A stretch of DNA of 64,000 nucleotides from NCBI GenBank assembly GCA_032768795.1, contig CP136495.1, forward strand, positions 684,501-748,500, written 5' to 3'. A program made the translations under genes and the position numbers. Source of the DNA: Tremella fuciformis. Taxonomy: Eukaryota > Basidiomycota > Tremellomycetes > Tremellales > Tremellaceae. This document shows positions 44,401 through 53,550 of the stretch, one piece after another. The number at the start of each line of letters is the position of its first letter. Positions within the stretch are counted from its first letter, which is position 1. Below the pieces are notes generated by a model. That model made no database searches. It was not told the origin of the DNA and saw only the letters and a program-made list of their open reading frames with translations.

Positions 44401-45758
44401 CGTACCGGTGTGTCGTCTACAACCCATAGGTTGCCAAGTTTCTTTCCCCGGAGGATGACCTTCCCTTTCTCGACCAATGTAGCCGAGTCCTTCGAGAAGC
44501 GCCAGTGTGTCCCTGTGTACGGACCGAGGCGCTGTGTTGAGAGGAGGTTGTGCGAGAATGATGGAACGTAGAGGGCGTTGTTGTACCATACGTTGTTGAA
44601 GGTGAGGCGGCCGGAGTGTGTAGCTTCGACAATCGATCCGTCTCCAATTTGGATCTTGACGGCCTTGTCGAGTTTGGTGAGATGTGAGAGAAGGTGCTTG
44701 TCCTTGATGAATGGACTGGTGGCACCGCTGTCGATGATGATGGAGGTGGATGGGAGGTTGTCGTTGGCGTGTAGTGCAATCTCCGTCGCATAATATCCTT
44801 CCTCCTTTGTCTCCCTCGACGAGCCTCTCTTGCTCTCACTCGATGAGTCATCCTCTGACTCCATCTGCTCTCTTGCCTTCTTCGCTTGTCCTCCCTGCTT
44901 CCTTCCCTTGGCTGCTTCCCTGGCCGACCTTTGCTCCTGGATGTGCTTCGGCACTCCAATCACTTTCCAGCACTCATCTGTGGAGTGTCTCCCCTGATCC
45001 GGATGGTGGATGCATCTCTTGCTTGCCGGTTTCTGCAGGGATTTGCTGAGCATCCCCATCTCGTTTACGCTCTCGCCCTTTTGTTGACGTCTGCGATGTT
45101 CATCGGCGACCCTATCGATAACCTCGTCGAGGTGGATCTTGTTCGACGAGGTCCCTGAGTAGAAGGTCGATGCGAGGAGGCCGTATGAGGACGGTAGGCG
45201 ACGGATGGCGGCGTATGCGCCAATCTGGTTGGCAAATTGCTCAAGGGTGAGCTTGGAAGTGATGGCGGAGGAGGTGATTTCGGCCAGTTGCGACCGGATA
45301 GCTGTGAGATGAGGTTCGGGGTCCTCATTCTCTGGGATGGTCTCGCCAAATATCGATGACCATAATTCGGCTAGGCGAGATCCGTTGTCGGCCCCATATG
45401 TGGTGACCAGATGATCGTAGAGCCCCTTCGGTTGAGGATTCTCGAAGTCGATCAGGTTCGAGGGAAGCTTGTTTTGGACAGTCTCTGTCAGACTGCCATA
45501 GAGAGTGGAGAGGGCGGTGGACTGCTCCTTCTCATGCTCGTATAGAGCAACTGCTCTCTTTGATGTCTCGGCTGCTGTCGCCGGACTTGACACTGGATAT
45601 CGAGCCTCGACGAGTGCCCGAATCGCTGACGCGTCCTTGGTGATGTGGGGTACGAGACCGGCGGATCCGAGGACGACTCGAATCTCGCGCACCCACTGGG
45701 CGTAGTTGTCGCGCCCGTTGAGCTTGCGCTCCTCTTTCACCGTCTGCACAGATGGCAT
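41466..45758 (-). CDS. Copia Gag-Pol polyprotein (1430 aa)
   Basis: Single ORF in copia order. Gag is N-terminal (L-N-G-R-D-N-Y-A-Q-W), with a Cys/His stretch (C-I-H-H-P-D-Q-G-R-H-S-T-D-E-C) in place of a standard CCHC knuckle. Protease has D-S-G-A-T-S. The pre-integrase H-K-R-L-G-H...C-x2-C finger precedes an integrase core with D-L-W-G-P, D-D-H-S-K-Y and the late E (S-R-V-E-R-V-H). Reverse transcriptase has K-A-R-F-V-V-R-G-F, D-I-I-G-A-F-L and the catalytic V-H-V-D-D-M-L. RNase H has D-A-D-W-G-G-C...S-T-T-G-Y...S-T-T-Q-A-E. No stop or frameshift is seen, so it is likely functional. Confidence 0.96.
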   Translation of the reverse strand: MPSVQTVKEERKLNGRDNYAQWVREIRVVLGSAGLVPHITKDASAIRALVEARYPVSSPATAAETSKRAVALYEHEKEQSTALSTLYGSLTETVQNKLPSNLIDFENPQPKGLYDHLVTTYGADNGSRLAELWSSIFGETIPENEDPEPHLTAIRSQLAEITSSAITSKLTLEQFANQIGAYAAIRRLPSSYGLLASTFYSGTSSNKIHLDEVIDRVADEHRRRQQKGESVNEMGMLSKSLQKPASKRCIHHPDQGRHSTDECWKVIGVPKHIQEQRSAREAAKGRKQGGQAKKAREQMESEDDSSSESKRGSSRETKEEGYYATEIALHANDNLPSTSIIIDSGATSPFIKDKHLLSHLTKLDKAVKIQIGDGSIVEATHSGRLTFNNVWYNNALYVPSFSHNLLSTQRLGPYTGTHWRFSKDSATLVEKGKVILRGKKLGNLWVVDDTPVRTTSRIHRALQAIENTEAEDTRLLTWHKRLGHSNMRKVWELGKEGKLGAKWTGSFRRVECMDCLKGKATRSASLPNPRRASKPLVEVSVDLWGPATVQSREGFQYFLTCYDDHSKYVQAIPLKKKSDAAEALQDYIKLAENQLDRTVKTIRSDQGGEFTSKEFSHWCKSKGIEHTLTPTDAHNQNSRVERVHLTILNDIRTCLADSNLSSQFWVDALRYVVFTRNRLPDSQGKIPVALFRPHHDIDIRYEGMQPFGQHCIYRVVSPASKLDERGQCGRLLGYTEGSWGYKVLTQTNRVIASRDVTFITGKKTTPRSDEPRRILEPPQPEPRQASTSLDEDDDTSIELNEIVEAGEAPEEEEQREEMDDIPPQAVPRQGRGWANEYIREDAPSPEPNPDDGPEDPDRRLNQPIEADADEPRRSGRLAGQEPSHHPLHDIDMDYNRVAIEHALSAQSLTNPQSYTEARRAADWEEWNRAMDEEMTKMEKYGVWEKVPRENHRTLTGKWVFTRKIDGDTGKASQYKARFVVRGFQQVSGRDFDELFASVTHKSSFRLFLTIVNYLDWECDQIDIIGAFLKANIDKDIFIEPPEGSDIAADHVLHLRKSLYGLRQSPHLFNKRLDEFLRELGFKPTLADPCIYSLRQGHKRCMISVHVDDMLIAGNDRSTIDEIKRRIDKELECKDQGPVSYFLGINIYRDRPNKKMYLSQEHYIEAVLQRFGETGKACKTILPDAKLVEATPKEVEEARDKPFPALAGSILYIATITRPDIAYAASLLCRFISKWSLAHWRAAKHLLRYLRGTSDLALTFDAHGGRRALLGWADADWGGCLDTRRSTTGYIFNTYGGIVSWKSRRQPTVALSTTQAELLASTEAGKEAIWLRQLLNDLDLGIDGAVPIYNDNNGAIQLAKHQHGFKLNKAFDMRAQWIREHQAGGLLELKYTPTDSNRADILTKTLSAEKTRQLRQLLGLERQGEGGQMSQ

Positions 45759-45855
45759 GACGGAGGACCACTTCGAGGCTGGCGGTGCGTAGGCAAGGTC
45801 GACGAGTTTGTTGACGCGTTCTATCTACCGCGACTTGTCGAACGAGACGTTACCA

Positions 45856-46173
45856 CGACGGAATCTTAGCTCTGAGGCAATGGGATTCCGGTCACCTGTT
45901 GCCCGCTCAGCACTTGCTATGAGTGATGCATTCGGACTTACCTGTTGCCCGCTCAGCACTTGCTATGAGTGATGAGGAGGGCAACAGGCGGCGGCATTCT
46001 ACAAGGTCGTCGAGGGTGTCGGCGTTATAAGCGGAGTTATCGTTGGTGGCAGCTTCTCTGCCTCGTCGAGGGTGAACCTCGTCGAGGCACAACCTCGTCG
46101 AGGATCGAGTAGCCTCGACGAGGTTACTCGAAGATGAGTCAAGCTCATGTGAGCGTACCACCTATTTCCGTCG
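45856..46173 (-). repeat. Copia 5' LTR (318 bp)
   Basis: Promoter-side copy for the minus-strand element; reads identical to the 41129..41446 copy. It is followed on the right by the target duplicate gaagc and the resumption of chromovirus RNase H. Confidence 0.95.
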
Positions 46174-48131
46174 GAAGCGTCTGTTTCCACAACTAGAGGC
46201 TTGCCCGGTTGGTAATGTTGAAGTACCGGTGCCGTAGTGAATGATTCCTTGAGAGCGTCAAAAGCGCTTTGCTGAGTTTCACCCCACTCAAATTTGACTT
46301 CTTTGCGTAGAAGCTGAGTGAGTGGTGCGGTGACCTTGGAGTATGCCTTGATGAATCGACGATAGAAGTTGGCAAAGCCTAGAAAGACTTGAACATCATG
46401 GACTGTCTTGGGTGCTGGCCAGGAAGTGACCGCCTCAACTTTCTGAGGGTCCATTCTGACTCCCTTGTCTGAGACAAGATAGCCCAGGAAATCAACCTCA
46501 TGTTGAAAGAAGCTGCACTTCTCAGCTTTGGCCCATAGATGGTGTCCTTGTAGTCGATCAAGTACTTGTTTGACATGGCCAACATGTTCGTCCCTTGATT
46601 TGCTGAAAATAAGGATGTCGTCCAAGTACACAATGACGAAGACATCCAAAAAGTCTCTGAGAACATCGTTGATGAGGTTCTGGAATGATGCTGGCGCATT
46701 GGTAAGCCCAAAAGGCATTACCAGATACTCGTAAAGTCCATACCGGGTGCGGAATGCAGTCTTCCACTCATCACCCTTGGCAATGCGGACTAGGCTGTAT
46801 GCGGTGCGCAGATCAATTTTTGAGAACCATGATGCCTCTTTGAGTCTGTCGAGAGATTCCTGAATAAGTGGTAACGGATAGCGATTTTTCCGAGTAATAC
46901 TGTTTAGTTGTCGGTAATCGACACACAGTCTGAGGGTGCCGTCGGATTTCTTGACAAAGAGAATTGGTGAACCGGCGGGGCTAGAACTAGGTCGTATGAA
47001 CCCTTTCCTGAGGTTTTCCTTGAGGTAGTCGTCCAAGGCCTTGAGCTCTACTTCAGAGAGGCTATAGATTGGGCCAAATTTGGGTTGGGCGTCTCCTTCC
47101 AACGTGATGGCATGATCATAGGGCCCGTGCTCTGGGAGCTTATCGGAGTTGGACTTTCTGAATACTTCCAAATGAGAATGGAAGTCTGCGGGAATGATAT
47201 CCTTGAGTTCCTTGATATCCAGGTCAGCGATATCTTCATTGTCCTCTGCTGGTGGTGGATCAATGAGACCTGAAACTTGAGCCGAGCTGGTGATCCCATA
47301 AATAGCTGCCTTCTTGAGGGCAGTCCTGAAAGCTGCTGCACTGACAAGAGCAATCTTGACAGGAGCTGAGATGGTTGAGGCTGATTCCTCATTGTTCCTT
47401 GAATTACCGAGTGTGTCGGTCCTTGATGTTGGCGTACCCGCAGCATTCTTGCTGGGCAGGTTACCTGAGCTCATTTTCCTTGAATGTCGAGGTGTCCTTG
47501 AAGCAGATTCCACTCTTGTAGGCTTGTCAGGCCTGCACTGTTCCAGACAGTACTGAGAGCAGAAATTGATGGTGTGACGGGACCAATCAATGCTTGGGTT
47601 GTGTCGAGAAAGCCATGGGAGGCCCAAGATCACTGGATAGGTACCAAGTGATGTGATTTCCAGGGAGATTGTCTCCTCATGGTCCGGAAGGCTGATGCCA
47701 ATAGGTGGGGTATGATGAGTGATGGCGCCAGAAGAGATAGGTCGCCCATCAATCACTGAAACTTCGAGAGGGGTGTCCTTGAGCTGCCTTGGAATGGCAG
47801 TAGAGTCGAGAAATTTGGTGTTGACAAAGCTGGCGGTAGCACCAGAGTCAATCATTGCCATTGTGTTGTAAATTGTGTCCCCATGGGTCAACGTAATAGG
47901 GAGACACAAGTGATTTCCAGAAGTTGTCGATGTTGTCGATGGTAGTAGCGATGCTGCCGTAAGCCGTAGTTGATTTGAGTGTGCCAAGTTGTTGTGCCCC
48001 ACTGAGAGCCCCAGAGTTGGGGGCACGCTTAGGCCTGGGGCTTGGAATTTTTTGAGTCCTTGACTGCTGTCGCAGTAGTCGTAGCGTGGGCTGTGACCCT
48101 CTGCTGACGGCGTTTCTGAGCAATGGTGCAC
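46174..48131 (-). pseudogene. Chromovirus pol, 5' part: protease, RT, start of RNase H
   Basis: Pol frame overlapping the gag 3' end by about 100 bases in another frame, so expression needs frameshifting or reinitiation. Protease has M-I-D-S-G-A-T-A-S-F and V-I-L-G-L-P-W-L. Reverse transcriptase has L-R-L-C-V-D-Y-R-Q-L-N, K-I-D-L-R-T-A-Y, M-P-F-G-L-T-N-A-P-A-S-F and the catalytic V-Y-L-D-D-I-L-I. RNase H starts L-V-V-E-T-D-A-S and is then cut by the copia insertion; the frame runs on into copia LTR sequence and stops. Broken by insertion; otherwise intact. Confidence 0.92.
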
Positions 48132-49045
48132 TCATAGGCCTTGTGACCAGGTTGGCCACAGTAGTTGCAAAGGTTGTTCTTCATGCGGTAGTCTCTCTCA
48201 GCAGGAGTGAGAGGCTTATACTGTTGTCGCATGTGGGTGGCATCAATTTCCATGGGTGTATGGGTGACTGTGGTTGAAGTCCGTGGAACAAAGTTGTTGA
48301 ACCTAGGGACTGGAATGTTCCGTGCGGTAGTCACCGAGGTGGTCTGAACATTGCGCTGGGGGACCTGAATACGAGGATTGTTGTGTGTGCGACGCCTTTG
48401 GTAGAGCAGGTCATCATACTCAATAGCAGAAGTGACAAGCTTGTTGTAGGTGCTGAACTTGCCAGGGGCAAGAAGCCTGTCCTTGACGTCGTCCTTTAAG
48501 CCATCAAAGAAGTTCTGCTTCTTTGTCTCATCGTTCCAGTTGACATAGGCAACATGGTGCTGGAACTCGGTAGCAAAAGCGCTTGCTGATCCAGTCTGTC
48601 GGAGACCCTTGAGGCGGAAACGGGAAGTCTCTGCCAAGTTGGAATCACCAAAGAACTTCTTGAATTCAATCTGGAAGTCGTCCCAATTCTGAAGCCAGAT
48701 TGGCTGCTCTGCCTCTGGATCAAGGTAAGGTAAGACCCATCGGTAGGCCTCTTCCTTGAGCAGGTTGGTGGCAAAAGCAATGCGCGTGATGTCGGATGAA
48801 TAGGTTGAAGGTTGAACTGCAAAGACCGTGTTGCACTTTGCTAGGAATTCAAGAGTCTGCTCCTTGCGCCCAGTGAAGGGGGCAGGGTGAGAGATCTTGG
48901 GTTCCTTGTGGTGCTCAGGTCTAGTGGTGCTGATAGTCTGAAGAGCATTGATCTGAGCTTGAAGCTGCAGGATCATGTCATGCTGCTGCTGGAAGGCTGC
49001 CTCAGCGGTGAACTGAGAACCATTGTTGGAATTGTCTGAAGACAT
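48029..49045 (-). CDS. Chromovirus Gag
   Basis: 338 aa. Capsid-like helices include F-L-A-K-C-N-T-V-F, A-Y-R-W-V-L-P-Y and L-R-Q-T-G-S-A-S-A-F-A-T-E-F, followed by one CCHC zinc knuckle C-N-Y-C-G-Q-P-G-H-K-A-Y-E-C. This is the usual retrotransposon Gag layout. It starts about 225 bases inside the 5' LTR. Intact. Confidence 0.93.
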   Translation of the reverse strand: MSSDNSNNGSQFTAEAAFQQQHDMILQLQAQINALQTISTTRPEHHKEPKISHPAPFTGRKEQTLEFLAKCNTVFAVQPSTYSSDITRIAFATNLLKEEAYRWVLPYLDPEAEQPIWLQNWDDFQIEFKKFFGDSNLAETSRFRLKGLRQTGSASAFATEFQHHVAYVNWNDETKKQNFFDGLKDDVKDRLLAPGKFSTYNKLVTSAIEYDDLLYQRRRTHNNPRIQVPQRNVQTTSVTTARNIPVPRFNNFVPRTSTTVTHTPMEIDATHMRQQYKPLTPAERDYRMKNNLCNYCGQPGHKAYECTIAQKRRQQRVTAHATTTATAVKDSKNSKPQA

Positions 49046-49257
49046 TGTGGGTATACCTGTTAGTCAGCAAAATACAAATATGGTAGCAAGGGTGGTAGTT
49101 TCTGGATGGTAGAGGGCACAAGATGATGGAAGGAACGATACTATGGGTGGCAAAGTATTGCCTTTTACTTGAAGTGTCTTGACCTTGGGTGGCAAAAGTT
49201 GGGTGGCAAAAATGATGGTGTCAAGAGTGTCGAGGATGGCGAGCAAGGACTAAAGGG

Positions 49258-49268
49258 TAGCGATGGAT
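49258..49268 (-). promoter_or_regulatory. Chromovirus primer-binding site, self-complementary to the LTR
   Basis: On the minus strand, two bases after the 5' LTR, the sequence atccatcgcta is exactly complementary to an 11-base stretch inside the same LTR (plus-strand atccatcgcta at 49454..49464). This fits Tf1/sushi-type self-priming rather than a tRNA primer; the site does not start with TGG. Confidence 0.75.
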
Positions 49269-49270
49269 AC

Positions 49271-50062
49271 TGTCACGCTGTCACGGGGGGGTTCCACACC
49301 TAAAGAGCGGTGTGGCGAGAATGTACGCGAAGGTACAACGAGGTTGCCCGGGGGCTTAGTCTCTGGCTCGCAAAGCCTAGAAGTCTGCCTTAGGACGAGA
49401 GTGTTGGGCGAAACCAACTGTGTGACTTAACTGTAGAAGAAAGTACAGTAGAGATCCATCGCTAGAGAAGAAGGGGGTCAGAGGCAAAACCTCTGGGTTT
49501 ATATCCCCTTCACATGACTACAGGAGGGACTAAATAAAGAGTATCGCTTATCAAGCAAGTGGAGGTACAAGAGCGTGTATCCCGTATATACTTGGTTTGG
49601 TACCTTCGTATATCTGAGTACCTTCGTATATCTGAGATGGCTTGAAGCCTAACTCTGATGTACCTAGATCACGGGAACACGAGAACGCGAGAATACGAGA
49701 ACACGAGAAACTAGAATAAGTGAAGTGTGCGCTATCAAACCTAAGTGGTTGACCTGAATGACAGGTCTAGGAAGAGTTGTCGATCATGTCGACTGCCAAG
49801 TGGTGCATTGTCGACCCTGTCGATTGAGTGGGAACGCTTTGTCGACTCTGTCGATTGAGTGGGGACACTTTGTCGATCATGTCGACCCATTGTCGATTGT
49901 GTCGGTTGGCCAGAGAATATTTGTCGATCTTGTCGATCGACCAGAAATCCAAGTTACAGATGGGAGCGCACAGGAGCGCACTTGGAGCGCACAAGAGCGC
50001 ACACGGAGCGCACGGAGCGCACAGGCCGTTTTGGCTGGTTGCTGGCTTGGCTGGTCATGACA
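49271..50062 (-). repeat. Chromovirus 5' LTR (792 bp)
   Basis: Promoter-side LTR. On the minus strand a TATA-like gatataaa (plus 49498..49505) lies roughly 35 bases before the stretch complementary to the primer-binding site (49454..49464), placing the likely transcript start near 49465. It is flanked on the right by the target duplicate cgggg. Confidence 0.93.
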
Positions 50063-52177
50063 CGGGGACTGGCCCTACGCCCTCCCGCTACCGGGCCCTG
50101 CGCTAATCGCGCAGCACCCGTCATACCCAATTCGCGACCGACTGGTCTCGCTCGCGCTATCCCTCGGCTTTATAATACCCCCTCCCCCTCCACCCCGCCC
50201 AAACACACGGGCGGGCTTCCCAGTCTTTGACCCCACCGACTCTCCGGCAACGACCTCCCCACTGAAGCTGCCCGCCTGGCGGGACGTGCTGGCGACCTAC
50301 CCGGAGCCCGAGCTCCCTCGCGTCATTTCCGACGGAATCTTAGCTCTGAGGCAATGGGATTCCGGTCACCTGTTGCCCGCTCAGCACTTGCTATGAGTGA
50401 TGCATTCGGACTTACCTGTTGCCCGCTCAGCACTTGCTATGAGTGATGAGGAGGGCAACAGGCGGCGGCATTCTACAAGGTCGTCGAGGGTGTCGGCGTT
50501 ATATGCGGAGTTATCGTTGTGGCAGCTTCCCCTGCCTTGTCGAGGATGAACCTCGTCGAGGCACAACCTCGTCGAGGATGTGTGTGCCTCGACGAGGCTA
50601 CTCGAGGCTGAGTCAAGCTCATGTGAGCGTACTACCTATTTCCGTCGATTTCCGGCATGATCACACATGGGGCCAAGCTGGGATACTCTGGCAGTCTACT
50701 CGACACCGCCAGGCCCTCAGCCCGCGTCCGCAACCTCCCCATGTCCGATGCGGAGCTCGACCACGTCCGCCGCAGCGTGAGCGACCGCGTCAGAAAGGGG
50801 CAATCCCGCATGGTCCGCCCAGAGGAATCGTTCCTCGTTGTATTCTCACCCATCGGAGCCGTCCCCAAGCATGGCGGGAAGCACAGGACGATCAATCACC
50901 TCTCCTGGCCGCGGAAGCCCCTGGCTGACTCCGTCAACGGCGGCATCGACATCTCAGCTATCCCGATGTCGTACGAAGGGCTAAACACGGTGTTTGCCGA
51001 CATAAGAGAGGCGCACGCAGAGGGCCGCCCGGTGGAGCTCTGGAAGGCCGACCTCACGGACGCCTTCTACCATCTGGTGGTTGCAGCCCGCGACACACGC
51101 CTCCTAGGCTTCCACCTTGACGGAGTTGAGTACATCGACCTCACGCTGAACTTTGGGGGTCGCTCCTCACCCTTCCTCTTCAACGTCATTGCCGAAGCGC
51201 TCCACTGGACCTGCGAGTCTCTCGGCCTCCGCCTCAGCCACTACCTCGACGACAGCTTTGGGGTCTGCCCCTCAGGCGCTGGTGCCCGCTGCCTGGAGTT
51301 GTTCCGCGCGATCTGCGGCGAGCTGGGTGTTGCGGTTTCACCGAGCAAGACGGTCTCGGGTGTACAACTCGAGGTGCTGGGCATCCTCATCGACTGCGAG
51401 ACTGCCAAGGCCTGGCTCACCAAGGAGAAACGCGCACGCCTCATCCTGGACATTGACGGCCTCTTGGACGACACGTCGTCCTCAACATCTAGGCTACAGA
51501 GTATCGCTGGTAGCCTGGTATTTGTCACGCAAGTCTGCCCCGGGGGTCGCGCGTTCCTCCGGCGCGTGTTCGACGCAACCACGGCCGATCCCGGCCCGCG
51601 CGCCTGGATCTCAACCCCTCTCCGGGACGAGCTGCGTTGGTGGCGGGCGCGCATGCTGGACTGGGACGGGTGCATGATCCTGCGCCACGCACTGCCCAGC
51701 ACCGAGATCTGGTCCGACGCCGCATCTACCGTGGGCCTTGGCGCCCACCTCGGACCAAAGATGGCGTGCACCGCTGCCTTTGCCGCCGCAATCCCCGCTC
51801 GCCACACAGGGAAGGACATCATGTTCCTCGAAGCACTTGCCCTCCTCACCGCCATCCGCAAGTGGCGAGACCAGATCTCCGACCGGGAGGTGGTCTGTTA
51901 CGTGGACAACACCGTGCTTGCTTCCGCAATCCGCTCCGGGAGCTGCCGCCACCGCCCCACGCAAACACTCATCCGCGAGATCTTTGGGCTGGCCATGGCA
52001 GCGCATACAACCCTCATTCCCCATTGGATTCCCAGTGCTGAGAATGATCTTGCTGACGCGTTGTCCCGCTTTGACCATGCGACTATCCTATCCCGCTACC
52101 CGCACGCTCTCAACTTCCTACCCTCCGACGACGCTATCCCGCTCAGCCCGGGCAAGGCTACCTCCCCCGCCTCATGA
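50063..52177 (+). pseudogene. DIRS reverse transcriptase/RNase H ORF, interrupted by a solo LTR
   Basis: The frame runs from the chromovirus boundary, is cut at 50329/50648 by the solo copia LTR, and continues to the stop at 52177. RT blocks: R-T-I-N-H-L-S-W-P, W-K-A-D-L-T-D-A-F-Y-H-L, F-G-G-R-S-S-P-F-L-F and catalytic H-Y-L-D-D-S-F-G. RNase H-like part: W-S-D-A-A-S-T-V-G-L-G, E-A-L-A-L-L-T-A, Y-V-D-N-T-V and the end N-D-L-A-D-A-L-S-R-F. This order and the D-A-L-S-R ending are typical of DIRS-order elements. Apart from the LTR insertion, no stop or frameshift is seen after 50648. The last ~100 bases overlap the recombinase ORF. Confidence 0.9.
50330..50647. mobile_element. Solo copia LTR (318 bp)
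   Basis: Same family as the LTRs at 41129 and 45856, same length and cgacggaa...ttccgtcg ends, with perhaps a dozen substitutions (mainly in the ctcgacgagg-rich half). It is flanked by the target duplicate atttc. It sits inside the DIRS RT frame. It arose by recombination between the LTRs of a former full element and is older than the full copy. Confidence 0.95.
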
Positions 52178-53243
52178 CTGGCTCGCGCAAGTCGGAGGCG
52201 ATCCCCTGGAGGCCCTATACCTCTGGCACGGCCTCTCCGCCAACACGAGGCGCTCCTACGGCAACGCCCCGAACCTATTTGTTCATTTCTCCCGACTGCG
52301 CGGCTGGCCCGCGCCCTTCTTTCCCGCCACCGCCTGGCGCGTCTCCGCCTTCGTGGCTCACTCCGCGAGCGCAATGGTCCAGCGTAGAGGAGGCCTTGCG
52401 AACAAAAGTCTCAAGCGCCTCCTGACTGCTCTTCGGAGCTATCATATCGACCTCGGCCTGGACGACTCGGGCCTCATTAGCCCGCGCGTCGAACGGGTCA
52501 TTAAGGGGGCGCACCGATACCACGGGACCGTCAGCAAGGAGCAACCGCTGCCGATCACGCTCCCCAACCTCAGGAAGGTGGTGCAGTACATACGCGCGCA
52601 CCCCTCTCAGTTTGGGGGAACGATGGGACACCTAGCCGTCGTCGCCGCGTTCACGCTCATGTTCGCATGCTTCATGCGGATGGGAGAGGTGACCTACACG
52701 GCCTTCGACGGCCGCTTCGACCTCTCCTGCGCGTCGCTGAAGCTTCCGACGCTGCCCGGGGAGGTGGCTACCCTCACCATCCCGGCGTCCAAGACGGACC
52801 CGTTCCGGCTCGGCATTACCGTGGTCGTGCCGACGGGGCCTCACGACATCTGCCCCGTGCGCGCCATGCGGCGCTACCTCGCTTGCCGCCAACACGCCCC
52901 CGCCGACCCCTTGTTCAGCATCCCGGGACGCGGCTTCCCGCGCTCGACTCTTACAGATGCACTGCGCCGGGCGCTGAACGCAATAGGCTATGCCGGCATC
53001 CGCTACACCGGCCACTCTTTTCGACGCGGGGCGGCAACATGGGCTGCGTCAATTGGTATGACACCGATGGAGATCAAGACGCTTGGCCGCTGGAACTCGG
53101 ACTGCTTCCGACTATACGTGGACGCCGGCCCGCCACAGCACGAGGCGGCCGGGCGAAAACTCCTGCACGCAGCCACCTCATCCTCATCGCTACCGCCTAG
53201 CGGCGTCCCGCAGCCGGGCCAGGTTTGGCGACCATCCTTGTGA
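52077..53243 (+). CDS. DIRS tyrosine recombinase
   Basis: 388 aa from the ATG at 52077, overlapping the RT ORF by about 100 bases in another frame; the frame is open further back to 51738. It has an N-terminal SAM-like region (L-S-A-N-T-R-R-S-Y...F-V-H-F-S) and all catalytic residues of the tyrosine recombinase superfamily: Arg in F-M-R-M-G-E-V, Lys in S-K-T-D-P-F, H-x-x-R in H-S-F-R-R-G-A-A, Trp in G-R-W-N-S and the nucleophilic Tyr in F-R-L-Y-V-D. It would insert the circular cDNA of the element. Intact. Confidence 0.93.
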   Translation: MRLSYPATRTLSTSYPPTTLSRSARARLPPPPHDWLAQVGGDPLEALYLWHGLSANTRRSYGNAPNLFVHFSRLRGWPAPFFPATAWRVSAFVAHSASAMVQRRGGLANKSLKRLLTALRSYHIDLGLDDSGLISPRVERVIKGAHRYHGTVSKEQPLPITLPNLRKVVQYIRAHPSQFGGTMGHLAVVAAFTLMFACFMRMGEVTYTAFDGRFDLSCASLKLPTLPGEVATLTIPASKTDPFRLGITVVVPTGPHDICPVRAMRRYLACRQHAPADPLFSIPGRGFPRSTLTDALRRALNAIGYAGIRYTGHSFRRGAATWAASIGMTPMEIKTLGRWNSDCFRLYVDAGPPQHEAAGRKLLHAATSSSSLPPSGVPQPGQVWRPSL

Positions 53244-53313
53244 GCTCCGCCCCTGGGCCCGCTTCCTTCGCGACGACCCCGGCCAGCCGTGCCGCCGCGC
53301 TTCGCTCACTGGG

Positions 53314-53375
53314 ACAGCGGGCCCATGCAGCTCATCTGTGCCACAACCTGCATGAGGACGGAGATAGGGAGGTGC
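53314..53375 (+). repeat. DIRS repeat B1 (62 bp)
   Basis: acagcgggcccatgcagc...aggtgc, lying after the recombinase stop and directly before A2. Repeated at 53551..53612. Confidence 0.92.
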
Positions 53376-53379
53376 TTGA

Positions 53380-53484
53380 TGGATCACGTGACGGAGGAGA
53401 GGGGTCTTAGGGCACTGCACGAGCGAGGATGATGTCCCATCCTGTCATCTATCGTCCTTGGTGCAGGTCTGCACAGCAGCGCTT
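53380..53484 (+). repeat. DIRS repeat A2 (105 bp)
   Basis: Copy of the left terminal repeat A1, four bases after B1. Confidence 0.92.
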
Positions 53485-53550
53485 CCGGCCGGCCCGCCCC
53501 AGCAGCTTGTAGTTCTTTCTTAGATGAGCCGCTTCGCTCGTTCCCGCCCA

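Larger units (their letters stand above)
41129..46173 (-). mobile_element. Ty1/copia element, full length and apparently intact
   Basis: 5045 bp with two 318-bp LTRs and a 5-bp target duplication gaagc. It lies within the RNase H segment of the chromovirus pol. One uninterrupted ORF covers Gag and Pol. The minus-strand internal region begins with tggtaacg directly after the 5' LTR, consistent with a tRNA primer site complementary to a CCA end, and a purine tract (gaggggagg) abuts the 3' LTR. LTR copies read identical, so the insertion is recent and the element could be active. Confidence 0.95.
38281..50062 (-). mobile_element. Ty3/gypsy chromovirus, full length, interrupted by a copia element
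   Basis: Two 792-bp LTRs (38281..39072 and 49271..50062) begin TGTCA and end TGACA and are flanked by the 5-bp duplication cgggg. Without the nested copia the element is about 6.7 kb. Transcription is on the minus strand: gag, then pol with protease, RT, RNase H, integrase and a C-terminal chromodomain, which defines it as a chromovirus. It is more AT-rich than the surrounding DIRS element and host genes. The LTR copies read identical where I compared them, pointing to a recent insertion. It can no longer be autonomous because a copia element splits pol and there is a frameshift near the integrase end. Confidence 0.95.
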
